Shown piece by piece: positions 44,174-56,821 of a stretch of 64,000 bases of DNA. Position numbers and translations under genes: made by a program. The stretch comes from Cercophora sp. LCS_1 (taxonomy: Eukaryota > Ascomycota > Sordariomycetes > Sordariales > Lasiosphaeriaceae): assembly GCA_036250225.1 (NCBI GenBank), contig JAPZLL010000028.1:372001-436000 (forward strand). Reading direction: 5' to 3'. Numbering within the stretch: the stretch's first letter is position 1; each line of letters begins with the position of its first letter. Below the pieces are notes generated by a model, which saw only the letters and a program-made list of their open reading frames with translations, was not told where the DNA came from and ran no database searches.

Positions 44174-45618
44174 TTGGCGATGATGACGAGGCTAAAGCGT
44201 CCAAACCTGGGATGCTTGCGCTTTAGTCGGTAATGCGACGGAGGGGGTAAATGGCAGCAGAAAAGAGGGGTATGAAGACAACAGCTCATCCGACTTGGAG
44301 CGAATATGCCTGACCGGGCACCAGAAGAAGTGCAACTTTAGCCAAGCGGCAAGGCGGGGTAATAGCTTATCAGTGCAGAGCGGGTTGCATGAACATTTCT
44401 CAATGAGTCTTGCATGCTCCCGAAAGCTCCTGCATTATATGTAGCATTGTGTCTCTCCAATAGGAAGACCGCCTTGGGGCGCAGGACGTTCAAAAGCCCG
44501 CATGTTCCCCACCGTCCGTCTGCTCTCCCATAAATAAGCCAGCGAGGGCCAGACTAGTATTTTGGTTAGTCGCTAACAACTAGCGAATCCCTGGTGTTAT
44601 AGTTTTTGGCACTTGATCACATTTGGCTCTATGACCTTGTCAATGATCCTCACCCTGTCTGTCGTATTGATTGGTTGCCATGTCGCTGGGTGCTAGGGTT
44701 CCAGGGTGAGCGTACCCCCGCACTTAACCCGCGCTCTTGCTTTGTGGCCGAAGGCGATATCTAGGAGCCCTAGAATCTTTCAGCTGTATTGGCAACTTAA
44801 TTCCTCCTTGGTGTCCCTTGTCAAGGAGAGACACCTGCGCTGGATGATGTCGTGATTAGTTCAGTATTAGAATTAGCGGCTTGGCACGAATCGGGGAATA
44901 TGTGATAGTCTTCTGACTGCGTAAGTGGCAAATGTATGAGCGAAATTCTGCCGGTAGAAGAGGTACGAGACATAGCAGAAATAAGATCTAGGCTTGGGCC
45001 ATGTGTTTTCGGATTATCCCGCGCCTTCGACTTCTCTCAGCGCTCTTCTCTCCAATTAGCCCATCACCTCTTCTAATTGCCAGCTATAATCGTCTCCTGC
45101 GCTCTCTATTGGTGTCGTATTCGCTGTTGTGTTGAAGGTGGTTGAAGGGATCGCCATTGATGTTTTGAGGGGCTGCCGCGGAGCTGAAGCCCGACGACGC
45201 GCCGTGGCTGATTCCCCGCCGTTATCGTTGTGATTGACTGGCGGCTTTGTGTGTGTCTTGGCGGGGGTTTCCCCTCAGGGGAAACTAGCTCCCGAGCTGG
45301 GTAGCGCGAGCGGCCCGTGATCAAGAAGAGGCGGTCATCGCCAGAGTGAACAAGAATAAGATCATCTCTCGTAACGTGTGTGGCCCAAACACACTACTCC
45401 TTAGCTCCGATCCATCAACTTACGGCCGCAACCGCGGCGTCACCCCGGAGTCTGACTAGCCGCGCCACGGGTTGCAGCCGCAAGGTCCTGACTTCGAAGG
45501 CTGACGAGCTCTTAAGATGAGGTACAAATACTCCAACCCCCCGGCAAAATCGGCAGACTTCCCACTTCCCGCTCAACCAGCAAACAACTCATTGTCAACT
45601 TAACCATAATCAATCAAG

Positions 45619-45741
45619 ATGGCTCTCAATAAGCCGACCAACTCTTTCCTGACCAGTGGCGCTGGTTCGACAGTATTGAAAGTCATTGAGCACCCTTCTG
45701 TACTAGAGAGGTACTCTAGGTGGGAGAAGTTCCCAAACTAG
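45619..45741 (+). CDS. Possible 40-residue small ORF or truncated gene relic
   Basis: A short frame starting MALNKPTNSFL and ending EKFPN. The upstream sequence (CAAACAACTCATTGTCAACTTAACCATAATCAATCAAG before the ATG) looks like a genuine fungal 5' leader, preceded by an ACAAATACTCC stretch. The peptide has no recognised family. It may be a real micro-gene or the start of a gene that has lost the rest; I cannot tell which. Confidence 0.3.
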   Translation: MALNKPTNSFLTSGAGSTVLKVIEHPSVLERYSRWEKFPN

Positions 45742-45802
45742 AAGGGCCAAAAAGAAACACCCCATGTTTTCTCCTGCTAGTCTACCTCTCTGAGGGCAAT
45801 GC

Positions 45803-45832
45803 GAATGGGAATCGAACCCGCACCACTCAGCC
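45803..45832 (-). other. tRNA-like fragment (B-box with adjacent A-box-like word)
   Basis: On the minus strand GGTTCGATTCC (B-box) follows only a few bases after GGCTGAGTGG, which resembles an A-box. A full cloverleaf cannot be drawn: there is no room for an anticodon arm. It may be a tRNA or SINE relic. Confidence 0.3.
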
Positions 45833-46023
45833 TTGCATGTCCTAGGGCCGGTCGCAATGTTGTCAACAATGGGTTGTTATCCTAAATAAGCCGTTGCAGC
45901 TGGTTCGCCGACAACCAACGCCCCTACCAGTGAATTTCTTCCAGCTTCCAGCGCCGGGTGCTAAGTCCTCAGCCTCGCGCAGCCTCTGACCGTTCATCAC
46001 CAACTCCCAGACGACATCCAAGC

Positions 46024-49000
46024 TCAAAAAGCTTCAACATGCTTCTCCCTCAACTTCTCCGCAACCATCCCTCCCAGCTCCTTCATGCTATTGCTCCCCA
46101 TCAGCTCCAAAACCGTCACCTGCAACCCCATGGCCTGACGAAACCACCTGCGAAGCTCAATCGCCGCCAGGCTATCCATGCCCATTTGCGCAAGGCCCAA
46201 GCTTAAATCCACCGACGCACCCGGCTTGAGCAGAAAGTCCATCACCTTGCGCCCTGTTTCAGTCGCGAGAAACTCCACATTGGCTTCATCGCCTAGCATC
46301 TCGGCAGCCGTTGCGCCGCTCTCTGCCAAGCGGTCCATGAATCTCTTGAGGGACGACGATTCACTTTCGTTTGACGAGTTAGGGCGGAGGGATCTGTTGT
46401 GATAAAACCCCATTCGCGGGTCGCGGCGCCAGTTGGTCGGGTTCCGATCGTCAGCAAGGTGGAGCTGGGAGCTAGATCGCATTCCCATGACGATGTGCCC
46501 TCTGCTTTGCCACTCCTGAATATGTCCTGCGGTGATTGGTTGCTCCGACGAGGGCGGGCGCTGTTCAAAGAGGCTGGCTTCGACACAATCCAGAAACTCA
46601 CGCTCCCCTAGCATGTAATTGCCCTGGGCCATAACGCTACGCTTTGCGTATGCGTTGTCGGCCACATATCCCACGTCTTCAATTGGGCAGATACTCAGGA
46701 CCGATGCGGGCAAACTAAGCGAGTGACGGTACCGACAAAAGGCCTCAAGAAACATACATCCAGCCTTGTAGTTGGCTTGGCCAGGTTGATCCACCACAGT
46801 CATGGTGGAGGAGGCGAGCCAGAAGAAGTCCAGAGGAGTCTTGAGCAGGGCGTTGTGCAGATTCCATGTCCCGGTTACTTTCGGCTCGACAGCAGCAGTC
46901 CAGTCTTCGTGCGAAATGCTGAGAAACGGCGAGTCTCTTTGTACCATGGCGAGCTGGAAGGCGCCTTTGATGGGAGCCGGCGCCGCTGCAATTGCTTTAT
47001 CGACATCTTCAGCTCTGCTCACGCTTCCTGAGACCATAACGGCGCACGCGCCCATTGACTCCAGCTCCTGTGCAAGTTCCTTGCTTTCCTTGCTAGTGCC
47101 CGCTTTTCGAGAGAGGAAGACAAGACTCTTCGCTCCCCGCTCGACGAGCCAAATAGCCAAGGAACGACCAAGACCACTGGCGCCGCCAACGAGCAAGTAC
47201 GCAGCGTCAGCCCGGAAAGACATGGGCCGTCGCACAGGAACTGGATTGAGAGCCGCGGCCTGTTGGGGGATGTTGAGAACTAGCTTGCCAATGTGCTCCC
47301 CTGCGCGTAGATGTCGGAAGGCATGCTTCGCGTCGAGGGCTTCAAACTCGATGATCGGCTCGATAGGCGCGATGAGACCCTGCTCGTAGTAGAGGAGCAT
47401 GCGCTCGCAATAGCTGTTTCGTCAGCCTGACATCAAAACATATGGAAGGGACTGCACCTACTCTCTCATGATCCGTGGCTGGTTGTCAGCCATGTACGCG
47501 ATGTCAATGCCGCAATAAGATCGATGATCCAAGAAGAGACTCATATCCAACTTGCCGCCGCCGGTCAGATCCCGCTTGCCCAGCTCCAGCAGCTTCCCAC
47601 CACGAGCCACGCACTTCCAGCTTGCATGAAGGAGCTCGCCAGCGAGGGAGTTCAACACTAGGTCCACGCCCTCTCCATTTGTGGCATTCATGACTCCGTC
47701 AAGAAACTTTGCATCCCGGCTCCTGAAGATCCTGTCCCTGGGGATCCCATATTTTTCCACCAGATACTGCGCCTTCTTGTCGTTCCCGACGGTGCAGTAC
47801 ACCACCACGTTTCCAACCATGCGGCAGATCTGAAGCGCTGCCAAGCCAACACCCCCACAGGCCGAGTGGATGAGCACGCTCATACCTTTAGAGAGATGTC
47901 CGGTGTCTAGCAAAGCTGATATGACGGTCGAATAGACGGCTTGCATCGTCGCGGCCTGCTTGAACGACATGCGATCCGGAATGCGCATAACGTGCACGCA
48001 GTCCGTGATCACCTTGGTAGCGAATCCGCCGGTGCAACTCATAGCCATGACGCGGTCGCCGACCTGTAACCCGTCCACACCTGCACCAAGACGGCTAACC
48101 ACGCCAGCTACCTCCATAGTTAACGGAAGGCTTCCTGGACCAGACCATGCGATAATGCCGCCCGCGAAGACAACATCGCGGAAGTTGATGCCTGCGTTGT
48201 GGACTGTGACCTCGACATGTCCTGCAGGGACAAACGCAGGTAGCGGTCTCCTCTCCCACGTAAGAGAGTCCAAGACACCAGGCTGGGTAACGTTGAGTAC
48301 TGCGGCTGTTTCGGCCCCTGGAATTGTATCCGCCGCTTGGATGCCAAGCCGGGTGGTCTCGTCCACTAGAAAAAACGGGCGATACCGTCCAATCTGGATC
48401 AGCCCGTTGTGGATGGCGAACTCTTTGTCGCTCTCGAGCGTGTTAGTATCCTGTGCAGTACGAAGCTTGCGTAGGACATGGAGGATATGAGAGGAAAGGC
48501 AAGGGTCGGACGGTTCTATCTCGAGAGTCGCAAAGCTCAAGGCCAGCTCGGAGCGGACGGTTCGGGCGATAGCAAGACTTGCGGCCGCATGAGGATTTTT
48601 GCAGGTGATCTGAACCGGGGGTATCAACCAAAGCATATTCTGCCGTGGTTGAATTCCCTGGATGGTCCTCTGGAAGCTGGCTAGGGTGTCGGCCGTGACC
48701 TCCGCGAAGAGGCTCATTTCAAGGTCAAGCAGGGATATGATGTCTGTATCCGCATCCGGTGGGGATTCTGACAGCCCGCAGGTCGATATTATCCATCCTT
48801 CCTGAGCGAATGCGTCCTTGAGACTTCCAAGAAGAGCGGAATCCGGAGCTGATGTCAGGAAGGACACCTTTCGTTGCGGTTCTTGAACAGGCTCAACATC
48901 CTTTCCGCTTCTGATGACGCAAATCTTCTGGTACTCGGGAGCATCCGCATCGTACCGGACTGTGTCAACACCCCTGAAGCCGGAAGACTTCAATTCTCTG

Positions 49001-52000
49001 TCCCACCTCTCCACGCCCACACACGGCCCGTCAATCCGGCCATCGCTCTCCCCTAGCCACCAACCTATGAAATTGCCAAAGATAAAAGTCGAGGTCCGAG
49101 TTGTGCTGCATACCTCCGTCATCACAAGCATCCCTTCCGGCTTCAACAACCAGGCCAAGTTTCGTAACGTCTCCCGTAGGCAGGGGGTGGCATGCACCAC
49201 GTTAGCGGCCAGCACAAGATCGTATGTTTCCGGTTCGAACCCCTGTTCCTTGGGGTCCCGGCTGATGTCAAGCACTTTGAACTCAAGGTTCTGTGCATAG
49301 GAGAACCGTTCTTGAGCGGCAGGGAAAAAACCCGCACTGATGTCCGTGAAGGTGTAGCAGCTGTAGCTTGGCAAGGCGGCATCGTGATCCAAACTGCGAA
49401 GAATGGTATGGGTGGTACCCCCAGTGCCAGCCCCAACTTCTAGAATGCGAAGCTGTGGGCGAGAATGCGACAAAGTGCGGATGAATGGCGAGTAATCAAA
49501 ACTGGCGACGTCATAAATTCGAGCAAGGAGCTTGTCGTGCATGAGTGTCTCGAGGGTGTCGACCGAACCTGTGAAGATGCCCTCGATGTTGTCAAATACA
49601 CGCTTGATTCCCGTGGCCATAGCCGGATGGGGAAGGCCCTCTAGGCGTGCGCTAAGGGTGTGAATGAGGTTGAGGCGCTCTCCGCTCGTGAGGCGGCACA
49701 GATCCCTGGGATGAGGAACAAGCTCGTAGGTGCCCAATTCCGCGAGAGCAATCTGCTTGTTGAGCCAGCTTCGGAATTTGGCGAAGTGTGGCTGGCAAGG
49801 CTCCAGCTGTTGCAAACGAGGCGCCGATTCCAGAATAATAAGAAGTTGGAGCTCTTCAAGTAGCCGGATTTGTTCCTCATCGATTCTGGGCGAAATGAAC
49901 AATTGAGCATGGTCGACGAAGTCGAAATGAGGCATCCAGTGCAGGCGAGCGGCAGCATGGACGTCGTCATCATCGGCAGGATTGGCTGGGCGGCCATCGA
50001 TGCGGCGCATTTGAATGCCCTCAGCTCGTAGGACAACCTGGCCGTTTGCCTGGCACTCTATAGCAGACCTTTCTGCTCGGCCAAACTCGTTCCATGCCTT
50101 GCCTTCCAACGGAGAGCCCATCGGGTCGTTGATCTCGAGATGTTCGATAGCAACCGGAAGTGACAAATCGATCATTCTGCGAGATAGGCCTTGTGATTTT
50201 GCAGAAAGGAATAGCTGCAGACAAGCGTCGATGGCGGTAGGATGCAGCGTAAACGCGGTCGCAGAAGTCCCGACATCTCTCACAACTGGCAGTGGGATGG
50301 TGCCCCTGGCTGTTTCCCCGGCCGTGGATGTTCTCACAGCCTCCAACCAACGAAAGGCAGGCCCAAAGTTGTACCCAGCTTTTGCCATGGCGTTATACCT
50401 CCTGAGTTTTGGGAACGACCGTGGAAGCTGCTCCATGGCCTGCCATCCAGGGGTGCGGGGCCGCTCATCGTTTTTGGTCGGCTTGGCCTGCCCGTCACAG
50501 TGCCTCGTCCAAACATTCCCGGACAAGCTTGCAATGCTAAACTCCCACCACTCCGACTCCACCTCATCGCTCAACATGTGCCGCTTTAAACTGGTTACGA
50601 CCTCCAGCTCAGCTTCGATGGGTACCAGCATGGCGGCGTAAACGGTAGGCCTTCTGACTTGGTAGCCCATGCCTTGTGCACCGCCAGTGAGTTGCCTCAC
50701 AGCCTCACCCACCATTGAAGCATATGCAGCAAAGGGGAACACGACATCACTCTGAATCTTATGGTCTGCCAACCACGGCTCGTCTTCAAGACGGAGGATA
50801 TGCCTCCACACGGGCTCGGTACTGGACGACTCAGGGATGCGATTCCCAAGCAGACAATGATTGGCGTACGAGCGGTGCCTCCAGGCTCGCGAGATTCGAG
50901 ATTCGGACCATAGAGCCGTGGAGGAGTGGTCCCAGGGATAAGGAGGGAGGCCGGCAACTGATCTGCCAGTGGGGAACATGGAATTGAGCTTGAGGGGATA
51001 GTTCAACTGGAACAGGCGGCCGATGGAAGAGAGGAATGACTCCTGCCCGTCGTTTCCGCGTGTGAGGGATGGTACATATTCGCATGCCATGGCTAGAGAG
51101 GATAGAATTTGGCGTAGAGGACCGGCCAGGGTGGAATGCGGACCAATCTCCAGGAGTGATGGCGTGGTAGTGGACGAGAGGTCGGAGAGGAGGCATGTCA
51201 CGGCTGATGAAAAGCGTACAGGGGACGTCAAATTCTGACTCCAGTATTTGGCGCCCAGGTTGGCATCCTCCGCGACCAATTCGGCTGTCACAGAGGAGAA
51301 GAGTTTGGCGGTGACGCGACGCTGGAGGTGCGGTTTGGGTATGCCGGCCTCCTCTAACAGCTGGATGTATTCCTTGCTCAGAGGCGTCATATGGTGCGAG
51401 TGGTAGGCCATGTCGACCTTAAGTGGTCGCGCAAGAATATCTGGCTGGTCTTTCTGGATTTTCGCCAGCACCTCGATCAATGTCTCCCTGTCGCCAGAGA
51501 TTGTCGAGCTTGAGGGGCTATTTTCGCAAGCAAGAACAACCTCTCCCTTGCGAAGGAATTTGGACACATCGTGAGCGCCCAGACCCACAGCCACCATGCC
51601 GCCATCAAGTTTGTTGTTCTTCATGACGAAGCCGCGGTAGTAAGCGATGGTGATGGCATCTCCCATGGTAAGATACCCTGCAGCGTATGCTGCGGCAATC
51701 TCGCCGCTCGAATGGCCAACAACGGAGGAGGGCATGACACCTAGAGCGGAATATGCATTGGAAAGGGCGATTTGAAGGGCGGTGCAGAGCGGCTGGGCGA
51801 GCGACGCTTTGTGGATTTCACTCGTCGAGGCAGGGGCTAGTAGTTGGTCTGGCAACAGTTAGTCCCGGGAGATGTGAGGCAGTCGGGTTGTAGGCCGACG
51901 ACTCTTGACCCTTGTGAGAGGCCTAAGTCCAGAGCGTACGATTGGAGCCCCCCAGACGAGGCAATCGGGATGTTGATGTGCACTTACCAACAAGCTTCCA

Positions 52001-53931
52001 TGTCGGAGGGTGTGACAACCGCTGCAGAACGGCATCCATGTCTTCCAAGTCTTTCCGGATCTTCTGGTTATTGAGGATGAGCTCCTTGCCCATCGTCAGC
52101 CACTGCGCTCCTTGACCGCTGAAGACCATGACCACCGGCGAAGCCCTGGACGGAGCCTCTGCTGTGCTGGGAACTCCAACAAGGTTGCCGTTGGGTTGAA
52201 CGATGGCGAAGGAGCGGTACGGGAGATGCTGACGTCTCAATGCACATGTGTAGGCAATGTCCGAGGTTTCCTCAGGGCTCAGACGAACACGCTCTTGGAA
52301 CTGCTTGAACTGGGCTGCCAGCGACGCTTCTGTGCTAGCAGAAAGGAGCAGGAGCTCGGCTGACGGGTCGATACCAGGCTGGCTGTCGCCGAGCTGAAGG
52401 GGCTGATTTGCAGGGGAGGGGTTCCAAGCCTCTAGAATGGCGTGAGAATTCGTCCCACCCATGCCGAACGAGTTGACGCTGATCCGCTCGGCGCGGCCTT
52501 GTGGGAACGGTGTCGGAACAACGGGGACGGTCAGCTTGTGCTGGTCGAAAGGAACTACGGGCAGTGCAAGTCGGAGTTAGTCATGGGAATTGCCAGGCTC
52601 GGGACGGAGGGGACCTCACTCTTGGGGTTGGGATTATGGAACTTGATGTTTGGCGGGATGGTCTTGTGCTCGAGGGCGAGGACGCACTTGATGATGCTGG
52701 TCAGACCGGAGGCGCCCTCCCCGTGGCCGAGGTTCGGCTTGACAGAGCCAATGAGCACCCCGGCGCTGCCGAAGACGCTGCCGACGGCGCTGGTCTCGAT
52801 GGGGTCACCCGTCGGAGTGCCGGTGCCGTGGCACTCGACGAAGGCCGTGTCGCTGGGATCAAGCCCGGCGGAGCGATAGGCGTGGCGGATGAGGGCGGCC
52901 TGGGCGTCGCCATTGGGAGTCACTAGGCTCACGCCCTTGCCGTCGGTGTTGACCGCAGTGGCGCGGATGACGGCGCGGACAGGGTTGCCGTCGCGGAGGG
53001 CGTCCTCGAGCGGCTTGATGTAGATTGCGCTGACTGCTTCGGCGCGGGCGAAGCCGTTGGCTGCAGCGTCGAACGTTTTGCAGGAGGCGTCGGGGGAGAG
53101 AAGCTCGTTCGCCGCCATGGTTGCCGTAAGCATGGGCGTCAGAATCATGCTCGTCCCTGCCACAACCGCCGCACACGCATCTCCGGCCTGGACGGCCCGG
53201 CACGCCTCGTGCAGCGCCACCATCGACGCCGAACAGCCCGTCTTGACGGCCATCGACGGCCCGCGAAAGTCGTACTCAAAGCTCATTCGGTTCGCCAGCA
53301 TCAGGTCGCCCGCGCCCGTCACCGAGGACCCGCCTCCCGGGCCCGCCGTGTCGCGCGCCGTCACCAGCAGCCAGTCGTCCCCAAAGGTGCCGACGTAGCA
53401 GCCCACGGCCTTCCCGCGATACCTGTCGCCCACCTCCCCTGCATCGTCGAGACACTCCCGCGTCACCTCCAGCAACATCCGCTGTTGCGGATCCGTGCGC
53501 TCTAGCTCGCTCTTGGTCAGCCGGAAGACGGCCGTATCCAGCGCAGCGAGATCCTCTTCGAGGAAGTAGCCTTGCTCAATCGTGAAGCCATTCTTCCCGC
53601 CGAGCGATCCGTCAAACCCAAACGCGTTGTAGCGGCTCGCAGGAATAGGCCCGCGCGCGTCGCGGCCGTTGATGAGCAGGGACCAGTAGTCTGGGGGGTG
53701 TCAGTGGCTTGAGATCGAGGGGTGGGCATTGGAGGTGGACACACCGTCACAGTTGCGGATGCCGCCCGGCAAACGGAGGCCGACGCCGCAGATTGCGATG
53801 GGCTTGGGGCCAGGCTTGGGGCCATTGCCATTCCCTGGCGCCTCGGAATGGGGCGACTCGCTGACGCTGAGCGTAGTCGGCGGGCTGCATGTGTCAAGAG
53901 AGAAACGAATGGGCTCCTCGACAGTGGCCAT
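46024..53931 (-). CDS. Highly reducing polyketide synthase (KS-AT-DH-cMT-ER-KR-ACP)
   Basis: Five exons: 53931-53745, 53690-52620, 52554-51988, 51848-47462 and 47413-46024 (introns 54, 65, 139 and 48 nt), about 2533 residues. KS (~45-460): Cys in KTGCSASMVALHEAC, His in ECHGTGTPTGDP and KPNLGHGEGASG. AT (~560-880): GHSSGEIAAAYAAG. DH (~940-1240): WLADHKIQSDVVFP and DACLQ. cMT (~1400-1560): ILEVGAGTGGTTHT and VLAANVVHA. ER (~1750-2080): HSACGGVGLAALQIC. KR (~2140-2330): YLLVGGASGLGRSLA with ASSTMTVV and QANYKAG. ACP: MGMDSLAAIEL. All domains look intact, so the expected product is a reduced, possibly C-methylated chain. No thioesterase or carrier-offloading domain is present, so release depends on another enzyme. 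Start chosen at 53931 as first ATG before the KS. Confidence 0.95.
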
Positions 53932-55091
53932 TGTTCGCGACGCAGTCAGCAAAGGGTGTGGCGTGGGTGAAGTAGCAGCAGTCAGAGTTTTCAAGTGTCC
54001 CGTTTCTCAGAATGAACAACAAAGGGTCAAGAGGAGCAAGGGACAAAGGGCTAAGAGAGCAAGGGACATCAGCCCTCATATCCCCCGCCTAACGGCATCT
54101 CCGCCGCCCAGCTTCAACTACCTGCAGGAGAGAAAGCTCGACAGACTCCTGATTGACCATCCAGGTTGGCTTACATGCCCTCGTCTCTAAACCACCGAAT
54201 CGCGACGGACTTCCTCCCCATTCCGGAGTTGCCAAGCGAGCCCCTCAGTCCAGAAGCCGGCACACGGAGAGACCACGTCCCCGACATCACGCGATCCCAC
54301 TCCAGCCAACGAGCTTATCAGGAGAACATGCTGCCAAGTTATCGGCGCCCAACTGCTAGCACCAGCAAAGCATTATCTCAGAGTTGAGCTGCATACGTCT
54401 CCGTGTGTAATCGGCGCAGGGTAACACACACCGTGTAGGTCCCCGAACTAGAGCTTACCCCGCACATATATGCATGTTGAAGCAGAGGGGTCGTCTCTCC
54501 GATTAGGCTGGAAAGTAGCCGACATATGGCCGTCTAGCTGCAGGTGTGAACCGTAGACTCGAGACTTTGCCCCGCTGGCAAGCTTAAGGGAACAAAGTCT
54601 GCAGGTCGGATGCTGCGTCGCAATGCAAGCCCACCGCCAGCTAACCATGAACAAGGCGGCACGGCCCACTGCGTCCAATACGGCCCCATGAAACGCTTCC
54701 CTTGACCACTAGCAAATTATCCTGGCCATCCATCTCGCCAGTCCAGGAACTCGGCAGGAATCTCCAACTGGGCGCGCCGCGCCAGAGTAACGCACGCCGA
54801 TATGTGCTGCTTTTCTGGCCTGATATGTTACAAGTCAGGTAGCTTGCACGAGGATACACATGTCACTGCTTCCAAGAAGCTTGCTGGTGGGCTTACTCTA
54901 CAAAGCGACAAGGCATCGATATTCGACTCTGACAGTGTTTTAATTAATGCTGGGATATCGAGCTGCATCTGTCGCCGCCGCCCGAAGTATCACCCGACTC
55001 ACATCCCGACACTTGCACCCAGTTTAGACGGGAAAGGATTCTGATGCCGTTCGCCGGCTCCCATTCTGTAAAGCACTGGTATCATCAGTTC
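53932..55091. other. PKS upstream region and relic DNA
   Basis: The first ~300 bases should contain the PKS promoter and include a purine-rich stretch with repeated AAGGG(A/T)CAA words (54015-54065). Further left-to-right the sequence shows only short frames. It grades into the repeat-rich block starting at 55092. Confidence 0.4.
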
Positions 55092-56649
55092 AAATCGGCT
55101 AGGTTATTTCGAGGGCTTCTGATAGGGGGGTACCCCCATTTTTGATAGGGGGCATCCTCCACCCAATTTTGATAGGGGGGCACCCCAAAACCTTGGTGCA
55201 CAGTTACAGCCACAACCAACACATAATACAATACAACTGATCTTTTTTTCTACTGTCTCCTGCAAAATAAGATATCATAGAATACTTCCTATATATTTCC
55301 TAATCTATACAATGCCCAGGGGCCGTGAAATAGTCGTCCTGAATGCCTGCAGCGTTCCAGGGAGCTTACAAACATCTATTTCCAATGCAATCACTCCCTA
55401 AACTTTGCAGGCACTCGGACATTGCAGCCGTGGCGTGTCTGTTTCACAGGCCGCACAGGGAACAATTCCCCATTGGCCACCTAATCCTTAGTGGTACTAC
55501 CCGCGCGAGCCCTCTTCCTTAATTGGCTCGACTAGCTCGCTATAACTAACGAAGGCCGTTGGTTGCGGAGGATTACACACGTGTGTTTCTCGGTGGTTTT
55601 TGCTGTATTGGTGGTAACGGCCGCCAGAGGGTTCGGCTCAAGCGCGCACCAAGTAGGACTCAGGGGCCTAGGGGCATACCCAGTACTAGGTACAGGAGTA
55701 CCTAACTCAACATGTGGAGGGCTTAGGGAACCTTTAAGCTCCCAGGCCGATAACCTACACCTTATACCGAGTTATAGCTGTGGTGCAGACCCCTTTACGG
55801 GCTTAGGGAGTCCGCTTTTGTCGCTGGCGCTTCCTGGGGCCAGGTGTTGCCCCGGATGCCTGTGATGCCTATGCCTGTGATGCCTATGCCTGACCGCCCA
55901 GAACAGAATTCTCAGTAGGTATCGCTACTTGATTGTTCTTCAGCCTCCCCTTCCTCTTCTCAGCAACCTTAGGATTAAGGATTCAAAGCTAGAGGTCCCC
56001 ATCATCCTGTTTTAGTTAGAAACGCTCCTATTACAGATAAAAAGTACTTAGTAATCTAACGTCAAGGTACTAACGAGGTAAAACACCTGATATACAAAGC
56101 TTTTTGCCTTTCTGAAGTCTCCTGAAGATGGTACGCCTGCAGGGGAGGCTATACTGTAAGGAAAAAGAACACACGCCCTTACAGGGGCCCAGGCCTTTGG
56201 TAGCACTCAGCACTTTACGCAGCGATTGTACCAGTATTCTGGTCTCTGGCAGCTTCAGAGGACTCTAGGGCGTGAAATCGCTATAATAGGACACTTCGTC
56301 GTCGCTATATTAGCTGCCCGCGTTGCTAGGTAGGCCATCACTGCTGATCTTGGATGTGCGACCGGTACGCGCGCGACGGCAAATGGGCGTACGGAGCTGG
56401 AAAAAGCGGCAATGGCCTGAATATCAATCAAATTAGCTATATGAAATGTATTAAATCGTTATAACGAACCGTTATTGTTGTGTTATTACCCTGTTGCAGT
56501 CGATGGATGTGGTGTGGTGACATGCATACGAATGTTTAAAGTTTGCAGTGGTGGAGCCGCTAAGGTTTGTGGGGTTCCCCTAGTAATTTTGGTGGAGGAT
56601 GCCCCCCTATTGAAAGCCATTTCGAGGCAGACACTAGCCAAACCGATTT
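55092..56649. mobile_element. Non-autonomous DNA element with imperfect terminal inverted repeats
   Basis: Left end (55092-55196) and right end (56566-56649, inverted) share AAATCGG, CTAG, TCGA, GGCTT and then about 55 bases at roughly 75-80% identity, containing ATAGGGGG, CATCCTCCACC and CCCCA-AACCTT words. The left end has three copies of GATAGGGGG spaced 23-27 bases, so the repeat has been partly duplicated. The interior (~1.35 kb) has no transposase-like frame; the longest is about 100 codons. I could not fix a target-site duplication, so superfamily is unknown. It lies between the PKS and its presumed regulator. Confidence 0.55.
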
Positions 56650-56821
56650 ACAGGGGCTGTTCCGATGACGCAGGCCAAGGAGGCTTATCAGCGGTCCCCG
56701 CAATTGCGTCGCTATCCCCTATCCAGCTGCTTACTACCCCGCTTTATAACAATCCAACTTATCCCACTGCTCAGAGCGCAATCTAACCCTTTCGCGCAGC
56801 CCTTAATTTACGACTATTTCC

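Larger units (their letters stand above)
44174..46023. other. Intergenic region between FAD monooxygenase and PKS
   Basis: About 1.85 kb. It contains the monooxygenase promoter on the left, a small ORF with a leader-like upstream sequence at 45619-45741, and a tRNA-like A/B-box fragment at 45803-45832. The remainder shows no coding character. Confidence 0.45.

Noticed and set aside
45750..45920. Complete tRNA gene
   Set aside because: Only T-arm-like and D-arm-like words are present; no cloverleaf or acceptor stem of the right length could be drawn.
46802..47389. Plus-strand frames opposite the PKS KR domain
   Set aside because: Antisense shadows of a well-supported PKS exon.
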